Source: Anaeramoeba flamelloides (lineage: Eukaryota; Metamonada; Anaeramoebidae). Taken from it: DNA of 64,000 nt. Where the stretch lies: contig JANTQA010000004.1 in assembly GCA_027625915.1 (NCBI GenBank), positions 27,644 through 91,643 on the forward strand, given 5' to 3'. The translations under genes and the position numbers were made by a program. This document shows, piece by piece, positions 43,837-56,390 of the stretch (its first letter is position 1; every line of letters starts with the position of its first letter). The notes below the pieces were generated by a model that saw only the letters and a list, made by a program, of their open reading frames with translations, was not told the origin of the DNA and searched no databases.

Positions 43837-45414
43837 AATAATATCATTTTTTCGACAATAAAAAAATAACTATAAAAAATAAATAAAAATTACACACAAT
43901 GGTTTATTTCTTGAATTATTATACAATAAAATTTAATTAATCCTTTTTTTTTTTTTTTTTTAACTTTGTGTATTATTTGTTTTTTTCATTTATTTATTTT
44001 TTTTTTAAATTAATACATTTTTATTTATTCTTTTGTTTCTTTTTTTATTTTTTTTCTATTTTAGGATTGTATTTCTCCTTTCTCACACGAAACAATCATA
44101 AAAAAAATATATATAAAATTTAATAAATTTTCATTTATTTTTTATTTATTTTTCAACATTTTTCTTCCAATTCATTAAATTTTCAATAAAAATTTCCTTG
44201 AAATTTCCTGGTAATTTCCATTGACAATTTCGATTATATTTCATTGGATTCCATTAAAATATTCAATTAATTTTCAATCAAATTTCAGTTTTGTTTTCAT
44301 AAAAGTTTCCTTCTCATATAGTCTCAAATTCATCAATTTTTTGTACTCATGTGTTATGTTGTAATTTTAAATTAATTTTCTAGTTTATTTCTGTTTGATT
44401 TTTTCCTGAATTGTGGGACTGAAATAACGCTTTGGAGGAAGACATTTGCTCTATTTGATTTTTGAACAGTATCTCATTACCCTCACCGAAACTCAAATCA
44501 TTTGGTTTATTTTTGAAGAAAACTTTTCTTATTTGATATCGTTTCTCTTAAAACCCAATTGATAGTTTTAATACAAAAAGGATTGGAGTGATTGGGGAAA
44601 AGGGTTTTGTGTAAATTTGGATTCAACCATCTAAATGAAAGGTTAAATGGCTAAAATTTGGTCAGTTTTTTTATTTTAAAAAAAAATTTTTAATATGTCA
44701 GGTCAGTTGAGAAAAAAATGATCTTTCTTTTTTGCAAAATAGTAATTTTGGTGGATTTAACTCACTTCAAATTAATTAGTTGTTCTTTACATCATTTTTA
44801 TCTTTTTTTAAAAAATAACAAAGGCTATTCATCAAATATTTTCGATTTTTCTCAATTTTGAATATCTGGTGAAAATTGAAAACCAATTCAACTTATCTCA
44901 AACAACAAAAAAGAATTATAGAAACTTCTGAGTATTACCAAATGGTTTTCAATTTTCACTTGAATAGAAATTTTCAAAATAAATTGTTTTTTCCGCAAAC
45001 TTCTTTTTCATTTTTTGATTTAAGGAAAGAAAAATTCTGACATATTCACGTAGAATTAATCATTTTTTTTTGGTCATAAATCTTTACGAATAAATATTAA
45101 TGAGATTTACCAACCACTAAATCCTCATTACAAGACAGAATACTTTAAATTTTCAATTGAAAACGTAATAGTTAATGAGTTTTTACATTTTAGTTCTAGT
45201 TTTATTAAAAAGAATGAATTACAACATATACTATTTCCAAATTACAATTTTCGGATTGAAAAACCAAAGACCAAAAATTTTTTTAATTTGCCAATCTCTC
45301 GATTGAGCCTCTCAAGTTAGAAGCTCAAAAAGGAATAGATTTAGAAAGTTTTATGTTTTGAGGTTTTGAGTCTGCTATTCAAAAGGAAAAAAAAAAAAAA
45401 CAGTTTATTTCAAA
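43837..45414. other. Non-coding AT-rich interval
   Basis: No gene or repeat recognised. Composition is slightly less extreme than in the foldback region. Confidence 0.4.
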
Positions 45415-45616
45415 TACAGTCAGTTTCACTTTTAAGGCACAAACTTACAACGAAATTTAAGGCACAAAAAAAATCTCAAATTAAAGCACAAAATTCAGAT
45501 TCTAGTAAAAATAAATTGTAAAAATTAAAATTCAAAATCTTGTACCTTAATTTGAGATTTTTTTTGTGCCTTAAATTTTGTTAAAAGTAAGTGCCTTAAA
45601 AGTGAAACTGACTGTA
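45415..45616. mobile_element. Palindromic MITE, copy G
   Basis: Element 45417-45614 between TA dinucleotides, standing alone in non-coding DNA about 0.65 kb upstream of LRR copy 3. Confidence 0.9.
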
Positions 45617-46272
45617 GAAGGTTTCCTAAAATCAAGTTTATCAAGCAACTCAAATCAGTAACCGAATTATAAACACACGGAGCTCATTGGGATAACTTTC
45701 TGTTTATACAATTATAAGAATCATTAAACTAAACTTAAATATAAACTTAATCTCATAAACCAAAGAAAATAAAGAAACTCAGTGTTCATTGAGTAAAAAA
45801 ATATAACATAAAAACTAAATATTCTACAACCTAAAAATTCAAATTCTTAACCATATCTTGTCTTTAACATTCAAGTTTCTTTTGAAAGTCTAATAAAGAA
45901 GTCACTTTTAATTAATTATAATCCCTTCAAAGATCAGAAAATATAAGACAGTACTTAATTTGACACAAATAATGGAGAATTCGAGAAAAAAAATGAGTAC
46001 CAAAAAGACAAAAAGAGAATTGAAAAAAAATCAATCATTGAATAAGTAGAAAAACAACAAAATAAACAAAATTAAAAAGAGTTTGAAAAAAACAAAAAGT
46101 ACTTTAGTTGTTATGTTATTTTTTTAGTGTACCAAATATTTTTCATTTTTATTTCTTTATTCTCTTTTTTTTTGACAACAAAAAAAAAAAAAAATAAAAA
46201 TATAAAAATCAAAAAGAAAGATAAAAGTAATATTTAGGGTTTTTTTAAATTTCTTCAATAAATAAATTATTA
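45617..46272 (+). promoter_or_regulatory. 5' flank of LRR copy 3
   Basis: Contains the blocks shared with copy 1 (CAAAGATCAGAAA, AGTACTTAATTTG, TTCTTTATTCTCTTTT) in the same order and ends in the conserved ATTATTAATG start context. Confidence 0.4.
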
Positions 46273-46496
46273 ATGAATGAAAATCTAAAACTTAAAAACA
46301 TTTCACAAAGATTAATCTTGAATGACCAAACCCTTTCGGAAATGGATCTTTTTCGGAATCAAAAAGAAGAGGGAACCAAATACTTCATTGAAGCTCTAAA
46401 GATAAACCAAACCCTAGCCCACTTGGATCTTTCAAAAAATGATATCGGGGCAGATAAAAACAAATCCTTCATTGAAGCCCTAAAGGTAAACCAAAC

Positions 46497-48750
46497 AATA
46501 TACCTATACTTTATTATATGGCTGCGATAATTGGCATGCCGATTGTCCTTATCTGAAAAGCACTTTTCAGATATTTTACTGTTGTATTATAGATGCTTTT
46601 GACATCCATTGCCGCCAGTAAGTTAGTTAATTTTTTGTCTTTTATTTTTTTTATTTTATTTTTTCCCTCTTTTATGTTTGTGAGAGCTTGTATCCACATT
46701 TTCCTTTCCTTATCATACGTCGGACACTCGAAGATGAAGTGGAAGATGTTTTCAATTTTATTGTTACAAAATTGACATTTATCAGTTTTTTAAGTGTTGA
46801 AATGGTAAGAGTATCTACCCAGGCCATTTGTTGAGATTCTTAGTTTCAGGATTATTGATGACCCTTTCGATTTGAGGTATTTTTGCATTTTGTTTAGGTT
46901 TAGATTTTCTTGTTTTTTTTAAGATATTGAAATAATCATTTTTTTTCCAGCTCTTGGATTTATTTAGGTCCTTGAGTAGTGATTCAGTTATTTTTCTTTT
47001 AACGTTTCAAATTTGTCGTTGCTATCCCACAAATTGTTACAATTACTATTCTCATTATTCACTCTTTGGTATTTAATTGATTTGTTTATTTCTTTTAATT
47101 TTAGCCAATTAACTTTTTTCTTGAGCTTCCATTTTCGGTTGTTGATGGTGTATGGGCTAAGAAATATTTTTGTTTCTATTCTATAGATGCCATACGGAGT
47201 CTTTCTATTTATTTTTAATATTTTTGTTAAAAACCTATTAATAACTGCATCTAATTTTCTAATATTATTAAAAGAGTATTGGTATATTTCTACCCCATAA
47301 TATATTTGAGGTAGTACTAGGGATTTTAATAAGAGTACTTTGAGTCCGTTAGTTATTGACGAGTTGTTAAATAGATATTCACAAGTGTAAATATGAATGT
47401 CTTAAAAAATAGAGTTTTTTTGAAAAAATGAATTTATCTCAAAAAATATACATACCACAGAATTTATCCAAATTTTGGGACATCATTATTTTATGACTAT
47501 CAATATTTTATAATTTAAATCATGTTTTTTTCAATTTTCATGTGGTGAACATATTAAAATTATTTGAAAATTTTTTCAAAATTTTCATTTTTTTTTTTTT
47601 TTTTGAATCAAAATATATATGTTCACCATATGAATTTTGAAATAGAATTGATTTAAATTCTAAAAAATGAACAATTATTAAATAGAGATGTACCAAAATT
47701 TGGATAAATTCTGTGGTATGTATATTTTTTGAGATAAATTCATTTTTTCAAAAAAAACTCTATTTTTTAAGTCATGCATATTTACTCTTGTGTTGATAAT
47801 TGTTAAATGTTTTTTTTTGCTTTATCAATGCAATAGTTAAGATGAGTTATCGGATCAAGATAAATTCAGAGATATTTAATTTTTCTTTTGTACTGTGTTA
47901 TTATTGTTTTTTTTTCATTGGGTTTAAGCCCGAATAATTCAATGATGTTATATATTTTTTTAATTTTTTTTTTAATTTTCTCAAAATACCCTTGTATTAA
48001 ACATATTAGATCATCTGCAAACATTTGTACATGATTACAATAGGGTTCTATTATTGAAATTAAAAAATGTGAGATAAATGCGAATAGTATTGGTGATAAA
48101 GGGTCCCCTTGTTGAAGTCCTTTTCCTTTACCACTATAATATTTTAATAGAAAATTTAAGATATTTTTTCTTGAATTAATTGTTTTTATGTTATTCTAAT
48201 TAATTTGTAATCAATTGAGTCATAACATTTAGAAATATCGATAGTTATTATGAAGATGTTTTTTTTTCTTATTTTTTTTTAGAATTTTCTAATTGTATAG
48301 GAAATTTTTTACAGCTATTCTTGTGTCGTAATGCTTTCTGAAACGGAATTTTTTCATTGTTATATTTTTCAATTTTTTTATAAACTAGTTTTAGAAAGAC
48401 TCTGGCGATCCTTTGATTTATTGATATTGGTCGATAGTTCATTGTTCCCCCCTCATTTCCATTTTTATGAATAAACATAATTTTCCTTTTTTTGATAAAA
48501 TTTAAACAATCGTAATTTTTATTTATGATCCAATTATCAAAGATTTTTTGTAGTGTTTTGATAAATAGCTGGTAGTTTTGTAAGTTTTCTAATTCTTTAT
48601 TGTAATTTTCCAAATGGTCTAGTTTAATATTATTAAGCTTGATAAATGAGCACGTACTTTTCTCTTTTATTTTTTCAATACAAACTGAAATATCATCCTT
48701 TTTGAAAATGTGTTTATTATTTTCAATTTCATTTTTTTTTAATCTCTATA
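46497..48750 (-). mobile_element. 5'-truncated LINE, second subfamily
   Basis: On the minus strand: GNEGGTMNYRPISINQRIAR (RT core, about 48440), HVQMFADDLI (catalytic, about 48020), and near the end KTDKCQFCNNKIENIFHFIF followed by ECPTYDKERKMW (CCHC finger, about 46790-46700). It resembles the full-length LINE but is clearly a different subfamily. No poly(A) is seen at its 3' end (46497 side). It lacks endonuclease and ORF1. A 414-bp foldback (47380-47793) splits RT from the finger. Confidence 0.75.
47380..47793. mobile_element. 414-bp foldback of the TACACAAG family
   Basis: The arms begin CACAAGTGTAAATATGAATG and end with the inverse (CATATTTACTCTTGTG). Blocks TTAAAAAATAGAGTTTTTTT, ACCACAGAATTTATCCAAAT and CATGTGGTGAAC are also in the 2-kb elements at 38-43 kb, so this looks like a shortened relative. 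Inserted in the LINE. Confidence 0.75.
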
Positions 48751-49691
48751 CACAGGTCTTGCATATTCAAATGTCACCAAATGTCATTTGACATCACTAA
48801 AAAACAGAGTGAAAAAAATAAATATTTTGACATTGAGGATTGTATGTTTTTCTAATGAATGTTTTTTCAAGGTAATTTGAAATTTTATTTTTTGGTCTTT
48901 TGTTCAAAATGATATGTTTTAGTAATAAATAATATCGATGTATTTTCAATGTCTGACAATGAATGTCAAATTGAAAAAATGACATTACGGCGATTGTATT
49001 TGTTAATCGAAATTCAACGAAAATCGAAAAAATCCGAAATTTTGGTTGAATATTATCGAGTTTGTTGAATTTTTTAAGATTTTGTTGAATTTTTTTTACT
49101 TTCAATTTTTTTATACAATTTTCAATATTTTTATGAAATTTTCAATGAAAAATTATCGTTTTCAATGATCAAAAAAAAAAATTTTTTTTTATCATCATAT
49201 TTCTGCTAAAAACTTTTAGTTACAATTAAAGTAAAACTTGTTGAGGAAAAAAAAATTTATTAATAAAAGTGGATTTTAACTCAAAGAAAAAGTAGAAATT
49301 CTGGATTTTGGGCACAATAACAGCAAAATTAAAATATTCACAAAAGAAAGTTCACAGGTCTTGCAAAATTGAGTGACATTGCAAAAATGACATGAAATTG
49401 ACATTCAGAGCAAAAACATTCAAAATAAAAAATATTATTTTGTTGAATGTTTCGTAATGCCATTTTTTCAATTTGACATTCATTGTCAGACATTGAAAAT
49501 ACATCGATATTATTTATTACTAAAACATATCATTTTGAACAGATGACCAAAAAATAAAATTTCAAATTACCTTGAAAAAACATTCATTAGAAAAACATTC
49601 AATCCTCAATGTCAAAATATTTATTTTTTTCACTCTGTTTTTTAGTGATTTCACATGACTTTTGGTGACATTTGAATATGCAAGACCTGTG
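48751..49691. mobile_element. Composite foldback, CACAGGTCTTGC termini
   Basis: Outer arms 48751-48989 and 49453-49691 are about 95% reverse-complementary over nearly 240 bp. A third, more diverged terminus in the left orientation occurs at 49353 (CACAGGTCTTGCAAAATTGA), so 49353-49691 (about 340 bp) may be a complete small element and the left arm part of a second one. There is no coding sequence. It lies at the 5' side of the truncated LINE. Confidence 0.7.
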
Positions 49692-49750
49692 TTGAATATA
49701 AATTGTGAAATAGATAACTTAAAAGTATTAAATAAAAATTTAAATCATTT

Positions 49751-49950
49751 TACAGTCAGTTTCACTTTTAAGGCACAAACTTTCTACGAAATTTAAGGCA
49801 CAAAAAAATTCCAAATTAAGGCACAATTTTTGGAAATTTTTTTTTCTCACTTTATTTTCCTAGAATCTGAATTTTTGTGCCTTAATTTGGAATTTTTTTG
49901 TGACTTAAATTTCGTAGAAAGTTTGTGCCTTAAAAGTGAAACTGACTGTA
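49751..49950. mobile_element. Palindromic MITE, copy H
   Basis: Element 49753-49948 between TA dinucleotides, exactly at the right border of the larger insertion in LRR copy 3, so it landed after or together with that insertion. Same variant as copy F. Confidence 0.9.
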
Positions 49951-52900
49951 AACCAAACGCTAACCCACTTGGATCTTTCTGATAATCAAATAGGAGCCAA
50001 AGGAGCCAAATACCTAAGTTCAGCCCTCAAGTTAAACCAAACAGTTAACCACTTGGTTCTTTCTTGGAATAAAATTGAAGATGAGGGAATGAAAGCTTTA
50101 AGTTCAGCCCTCAAGGTAAACCAAACCCTTACCCAATTGGATCTTGACTCGAATCAAATTGGAGTCAAGGGAGCCCAATACCTAAGTTCAGCCCTCAAGG
50201 TAAACCAAACCTTAAACCAATTGGATCTTAATGAATATCAAATAGGAGATGAGGGAACCCAAGACTTCAGTTCACATCTCAGGTAAACCAAAAAGTTACC
50301 CAATTGGACCTTTCTGAGAATGGAATAGGAGCCGAGGGAATGAAAGCTTTAAGTTCAGCCCTCAAGGTCAACCAAACCCTTACCCAATTGGGCCTTGGAT
50401 AGAAACAAAAGGAGTCAAGGGAGCCAAAGCCTTAAGTTCGGCCTTAAAGGTAAACCAAACACTTACCCTATTGGATCTTTCTTTTAATGATATAGAAGCC
50501 GAGGAAATGAAATATCTTGGTGAAGCCCTCAAGGTAAACAAAACCCTTCTCCAATTGAAACTTTCTCAGAACCGAATTGGATCTGAGGGAACCAAATACC
50601 TAAGTTCAGCCTTAAAGGTAAACCAAACCCTTACCAACTTGGATCTTTCTTCTAATCCAATTGGAAACAAGGAAAATAAAGAATCCCAGAAAAAAATCTT
50701 GAAGAATTTATACAATCCTTAAAAATCAACAAATCTATTCTCAAACTAAAACTAAAAAAGAATAATTTTCTTGAGAAAAAAGATCTAAACCAAATATCTA
50801 ATTTAATAAAAAGAAATCTTGGTTTCCAAATAAAGTTAACCCAATCAGTTAAAGATGGAAATTTCCAATTATTCCAAGAATTAATCCAAATAGAGAAAAT
50901 ACCCTTAATATACCATCCTTCGGAAGATTTAATAGATAAACCAAATAGTAAACAAGAGGAAAATACAATTTTCCATACAGTAATTTTACAGAATCAAATT
51001 GAAATTCTATTTCATTTATTATTTGCAAAGAATGAAAAAACAGATCAAGAAATTATTTCAAAAAGAAATTTTTTATTAAATATAAAAAACCCAAGAACAA
51101 ATGAAAATGCAATTGATTTATTAAATCCAAATGAAATTTTAATACAAGATTTCCAGAATTATTATATAAAATTTATTTCTTCTTCATCTTCTTCTTTATC
51201 TTCACATTCTTCGTCTTCTTCATCCTCTTTTTCAACCTCTTTAAATAATAATGATGATGAATTATCCAATAATTTCCCAAATAAATTAATTGCCGAAAAA
51301 GAAATAATGTTGATGAGAATTGGGAAAGAATGGAAAACAATTAAAAAACAATTCAAAAATGAATTAACTAAAAATGAAAAACAATTCTTTTTAAAATGGT
51401 TATATTGTCCTATTTCTTTGGATTTTAAAGAAAAACAAATAATTCTGGAAATTTTCAAAATATTGAATCTTTTCCAAAATGAAAAAAAATCTCAATCTTT
51501 ATTTTCAAATGAAAAATTATTAAATGATTTTCAAAATTATATCACAAAATATGAAAATTGTGAAAAAAAAAATTTTCTAATCAACCTAAAAAAAAAATGA
51601 AAAGAAAAATGACAATGAAAATGAAAATGATAATGAGGATGATTTTAAAATCAAAACAATTCAAATTAATAAATTTATACTTTGTTTAAGATCCAATTTA
51701 TTTCGAGATCTGATTTTAAATACTTTTCTTTCACAATTAGAAAATGAAAAAAAAAATCAAAATGAAAAGGAAAAGGAAAATGAAAAGGAAAATGAAAAAG
51801 AAAATGAAAAGGAAAAAAAAAAGAAAAAAAAAAAAAGGGAAAAAAAAAACGAAAAGGAAAAGGAAAAGGAAAAGGAAAAGGAAAAGAAAAAGGAAAAAGA
51901 AAATGAAAAGGAAAATAAAAAGGAAAATAAAAAAGAAAAAGAAAAAGAAAATAAAAAAGAAAAAGAAAATGAAAATGAAAAAGAAAATGAAAAACAAAAT
52001 GGAAAGGAAAAGGGAAAGGGAAAAGAAAATGGAAAAAAAAAACAAATCAATCAATCAATCAAGTTACAGATTATTTATCTTCAATTCCTGAATTTTATCC
52101 ATTTTTTCTCTTAGAATTGTATAATTTAAATTTAAACTTTAGCCCATCTACTTTAATTTTTGATTTTGAAAACAAAAAAAATAACATCAACAACAACAAT
52201 AAAAGTAACAACAAAAACCTCATCATTAATGAGAAATACCAAAATAAAAACCTAAACATCATTAACAATAACAATAATCAAAAAAAACAAACTAATAACA
52301 ATAAAAACCCCAACAGTAACAATAGCAAAAATCAAAAAAAAACAAACTAATAACAATAACAATAGTCATCAAAGCAATCAGAAAAATACTAATACTATTG
52401 ATAATAACAATAAGAAAAAGAATAATAATAATCTGAAAATTCAAATCATTAATAATACTAATAAGAATAAGAAAAAATCAACAATAGTCAAAAAAACTTT
52501 TCAAAAATCAACAAAGCAAACATTCTTAACAACTACCAAAGCAAAAACAATTTTAAAAAAATTCAATCAAAATAATATCAATAATTTAATCAATTTCTTT
52601 TTAGAAAACGATATTTCAGGTTTCTATCAAACAAATCCACTCTTATTCATTTATAATTTATTTAATTTCTCACAAAAATTATCAAAATTATAAAAAATGA
52701 ATTTGGGAAGAAAAAAAAAAAAAAAAAAAAAAAAAAGGAAAGATGATAGTTAGAATTATTCTCATTATATGAACTATAATTTTTTTTATTAGTTAAGGTC
52801 AATAGATACTGGAATTTTATCTGTAAAGAGAGTCAAAGTTTTAACCTTTTTATTCTATTGAAATATTCCAACTTTTTCACCAAAAAAAAAAAAAAAAATC

Positions 52901-53399
52901 AAAATAGTTACAAAGAATTTAAATTTTTTTAATTTTTAATATTGATTCCAAGATAGATTAGGTACTGAATATTCATTAAAAACGAGGAACGGATATTCAA
53001 GTCACATCTTATGAAAAACTATTTTAATTAAAAATATTAAATTTAACAAAAAAACTCAAAAAATTCAAAATTTGAAAAACTTTAATTATTTTTTTTTTTT
53101 TTTAATTGTTTTTTTTGAATAATTTTCTACTAAAACCACAGGAAATATGTTAAATTTGATTTTATTTGATATAACTACGAATTAAAACAAATAAAAAAAA
53201 AATTATAAAAAAAAAATACTATTTCCTAAAAAAAATATTACTAAAAAATTTTTTTTTAATAGTGGCTTTTGACTAATTTAAAGTATTTTAATTTTTTTTA
53301 TACCGTAAATATAATTTTTAAAAATAAATTTTCATAGTACTAAATATATGTGTTAGAAAAAGATAAAAGATAGAACTCAAAAAAAAAAAAATTTCCTTG

Positions 53400-53470
53400 T
53401 AGTAAAGAGTAAATTTAAATATCTTAAAAAATAGAGTTTTTTTGAATTTATTGATAAATATACATAATTA
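53400..53470 (+). repeat. TACACAAG-family end fragment
   Basis: AAGAGTAAATTTAAATATCT followed by TAAAAAATAGAGTTTTTTTG matches the left end of the foldback at 47380. The outermost TACAC is changed and no partner arm was found. Confidence 0.5.
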
Positions 53471-53866
53471 AATGAACCCAACAAAATGAGGAAAAGTAAG
53501 TTGAATTTAATATAATATTTTAATATTGATCATAAAATTTATATAAAATTCGTGTAGTAAAAGGGTTTATATTGTTTTGAAAAAATATTTTAGATTTTTT
53601 TTTTTTTTCAAATGAAATCATGGGTGGGACAATTTGTATATTTTTAAGAGAAAAGTAGACATAATCATTTTTTAAAAATATATACAAAAATGTTTAAAGA
53701 ATAAAAATTAGTATACGTATACTTCAATATAAAAATGTAATCAAAAATCAATAGATTTTATATTGATAATCAAAAGTTTAAATTTAAAAGTATGGGGAAT
53801 TTGGGTAAATTATTTTACCACATCCCCATAAATATCACAGAAAAAATCGATTTTTGAAGTTTATAG

Positions 53867-53945
53867 TACACAAGAGTAAATATGGATATCTTAAAAAATA
53901 GAGTTTTTTTTTCATAAAAAATGATTTTAGGGATAAATATAAGGA
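53867..53945 (+). repeat. TACACAAG-family end fragment
   Basis: TACACAAGAGTAAATATGGA followed by the TCTTAAAAAATAGAG block. It is in the same orientation as the fragment at 53400, with no inverted partner seen. Confidence 0.55.
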
Positions 53946-55439
53946 AAAAAATTACCCAACCAAATTTCGAAGGAAAAAAGATTAAACAAAAAATATTTTC
54001 TTATTGATCACCACTTTAATAGAAAATTTATCTATCAAATTGTATATTTCATTTAGAAAAATCAAAAAAAAATTTAATTTTTATGATTTCCTATTCGTGT
54101 TGTAATTCAATATTATTCCAAACAAATCTTTAAATTGCAAATTCAAAAATAGAAAAAAAAAAAAAAAAAAAAATTTAATTTATTGGAAATAACCTTGTAA
54201 TGTATAAGTAAGTAATTGATATTAATCAAAATTTCATTTTCAGAGTTTCTAATTCTGATTATTCTTATCCATAATAGTCTTGATAATTAATTTTTTACTT
54301 TTCTATTTCTTTTTATTATTCTTGTTAGAATAATGTATAAATTTTTGAAAATGGATGTGAATTAATTGATATTATAATTCATTTTTTATTTTTCTCTTTC
54401 TGATTTTTTTAATTATTCCTCATTTTTTTTTTTTTGGTTTTTATTTTCTTATTCCTCATTTTTTTTTTTTTTTTTATAGGTGTAAAAATTTCTGTAATTG
54501 GTTGGTTAGGTTTTTTTTAAACCATTTAATGCATTGTAGCATTTCTCCCCGATAAATGATTTTAATTGATTTGGGTGCAAAAAATATAACATTCATTTTT
54601 TTCTGGAATTGCAAGCATTTTTTCATATTCTTCAACATTCTGCTTCTTTAAATATTTTTTTTTTTTTTTTTTTTTGATCACAAGACAATTTGGTGGAAAT
54701 TGAATGATTTCGTTATCAACAAAACATTTTTTAAAACATTTTTTATGTTTTAGGATTTCTTTTTGAAGATCATTAATTTTCTTATTGTTGAATTCATTGG
54801 TTTTGGATAATGGTAGATACAATAAGTCAGATTTGCCTTCAAATATTCGATTAAATTCACTTTTTTGTTTTAAATTAGTTATGCAAATTAGAAAAAGAAG
54901 ATCAATATTAAATTTCCGCCTTGTGTATTTAAGTAAAAGTTGTGTTTTTTTTGATTTCTTTTTGAAGAGTAGAAACATTAAAAGATGTAGTTTTTTGAAT
55001 AATTTTTTTGCTTGAATAGCTAAAACAATAAATCTAATATTTTTTTTCCCCTCTTTAACTGTTTGAATTAAATATAAATCAGCTGAATGAGATTGTGGTC
55101 CTGGTTTTAAAATGATTGTTGTTGGGTGTTCATATTTTTCCTTGATAATTTTAAAAATGTGCTTCCAATTTTCTTGTTTCATTGTTCTTAGTTTATTAAA
55201 TTTGTTAATCAATTTATTTGTGTCTTCTTCTTCTTCTTCGAATCTTCTTCTTCTTTATTTTATTTTTATTAAATTTGTTAATCAATTTATTTGTGTCTTC
55301 TTCTTCTTCTTTTTTTTTTTTTTCTTTTTCTTTTTCAATTTTTTGTAAAGAGATAATTGGTTTATTTAATGGAAAATTAAATGGTATTACATTATCATCA
55401 AGATCTGAATTTGAAGTACTTTTTTCTACCTTATTATTA

Positions 55440-55527
55440 GATTCATTTTCATTTTCATTTTCATTTTCATTTTCATTTTCATTTTCATTTTCATTTTCAT
55501 TTTCATTTTCATTTTCATTTTCATTTT
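55440..55527. repeat. (CATTTT)n microsatellite
   Basis: About fourteen tandem units, read on the minus strand as an Asn-Glu run within the left effector-type locus. Confidence 0.9.
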
Positions 55528-56220
55528 GTTTGGTTTTTGTAATTTGAATTAAATCACAGAATAAAGAATGTATATGTGGAGATAATAATTTTAAATTCTT
55601 TGTCATAATAAGTTGGAATGCCAAAATTTTTAAAATAATTTGTTCAAAAAATTCTCCTTGATCAATTATTTCATTTGGTGCATCTATATTCAATAATTTT
55701 AAGGGATTGATCGTTTTATATTTCTTTTCGAATCTTGGTTCATCTCTTAGATACCTTATCAAATAACCAGGAACAATGATTTTAAATTTTTTTATCATCT
55801 TTATTTTATTTGGCATATCTTCGACTTCTTTGATACGAAGGTTAAATTTATCAATAAGATTTGATGCACCATATGAAACAATTTTATTCTTTTTTTGATT
55901 TTGAATTTGAAATTGAAAATCTTTAGTTGAAAAATAAATACCAAGTGCGCCAATAAAAATTAAAAAATAATATTCAGAAAGAAATTCTGAGGGAATATTC
56001 CCAAATGATCTCAGTATTCTCGTCTCTGTTTCAATTATTTTATTAAAAACACCTTTTAAAAAAAGATCAATAATCTCTTTATTTGGAAATACTGGGGGAT
56101 TTTCTCCACTCTCATATTTCTGTGAAAGAAGACTTCCGATCCATTCAATCAGCCTTGGTGTTCCTCCGGTTTTGACCAGAACTTGTTCAAAAAAATAATT
56201 AATAATTTCTTCATCCACTT

Positions 56221-56390
56221 TTTCTTTTTCTTTTTCTTTTTCGGTTTCTTTTTCGGTTTCTTTTTCGGTTTCTTTTTTTCTTTCTCTTTCTCTTTCTCTT
56301 TCTGATTTTTCTGTTTCTTTTTCTTTTTCTTTTTCTTTTTCTTTTTCTTTTTCTTTTTCTTTTTCTTTTTCTTTTTCTTTTTCGAATTTA
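56221..56390. repeat. (CTTTTT)n / TTTCTC microsatellite
   Basis: Long pyrimidine tract coding a Lys-Glu/Arg-Glu run on the minus strand, next to the GGTPR part of the left effector-type locus. Confidence 0.9.

Larger units (their letters stand above)
46487..49958. mobile_element. Nested insertion with 10-bp target duplication
   Basis: TAAACCAAAC lies at both borders (46487-46496 and 49949-49958). Removing the insert and one repeat restores the LRR frame exactly. The insert holds a degenerate minus-strand LINE, two foldback elements and, at its right edge, MITE copy H, whose TA target forms the first bases of the right-hand repeat. The motif occurs often in this LRR gene, so chance similarity must be kept in mind, but frame restoration supports a true duplication. 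Confidence 0.7.
46273..52693 (+). pseudogene. LRR-ankyrin-BTB protein, copy 3, opened by a nested insertion
   Basis: Starts at ATG 46273 (MNENLKLKNISQRLILNDQ), has two LRRs, and is interrupted at 46496. Coding resumes at 49959 with the next codons of the same repeat (VNQ|TLTHLDL). The LRR part then loses frame near 50283 (missing bases in a VNQ unit) and again near 50400 and 50690. The ankyrin-like part (about 50930-51130), EKEIILMRIGKEWKTI (51294-51341), KE/NE-rich tract and BTB halves (about 51500-51730 and 52060-52140) follow in order to a stop at 52691-52693. About five breaks besides the insertion make it a pseudogene. One LRR (LDLSFNDIEAEEMKYLGEAL) is the same as a repeat in copy 1 but absent from copy 2. 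Confidence 0.82.
52694..54561. other. Non-coding AT-rich interval with two TACACAAG fragments
   Basis: No gene recognised. It holds two direct copies of one end of the TACACAAG family (below) and many poly-A and poly-T tracts. Confidence 0.45.

Noticed and set aside
51737-52091. Lys-rich and Phe-rich frames over the KE tract of LRR copy 3
   Set aside because: Microsatellite DNA is open in several frames; the real frame is the Glu/Lys one of the LRR-BTB gene.
55112-55547. Phe/Ser-rich plus-strand frames in the left effector-type locus
   Set aside because: Antisense of KE and NE microsatellites; no signal peptide or membrane logic.
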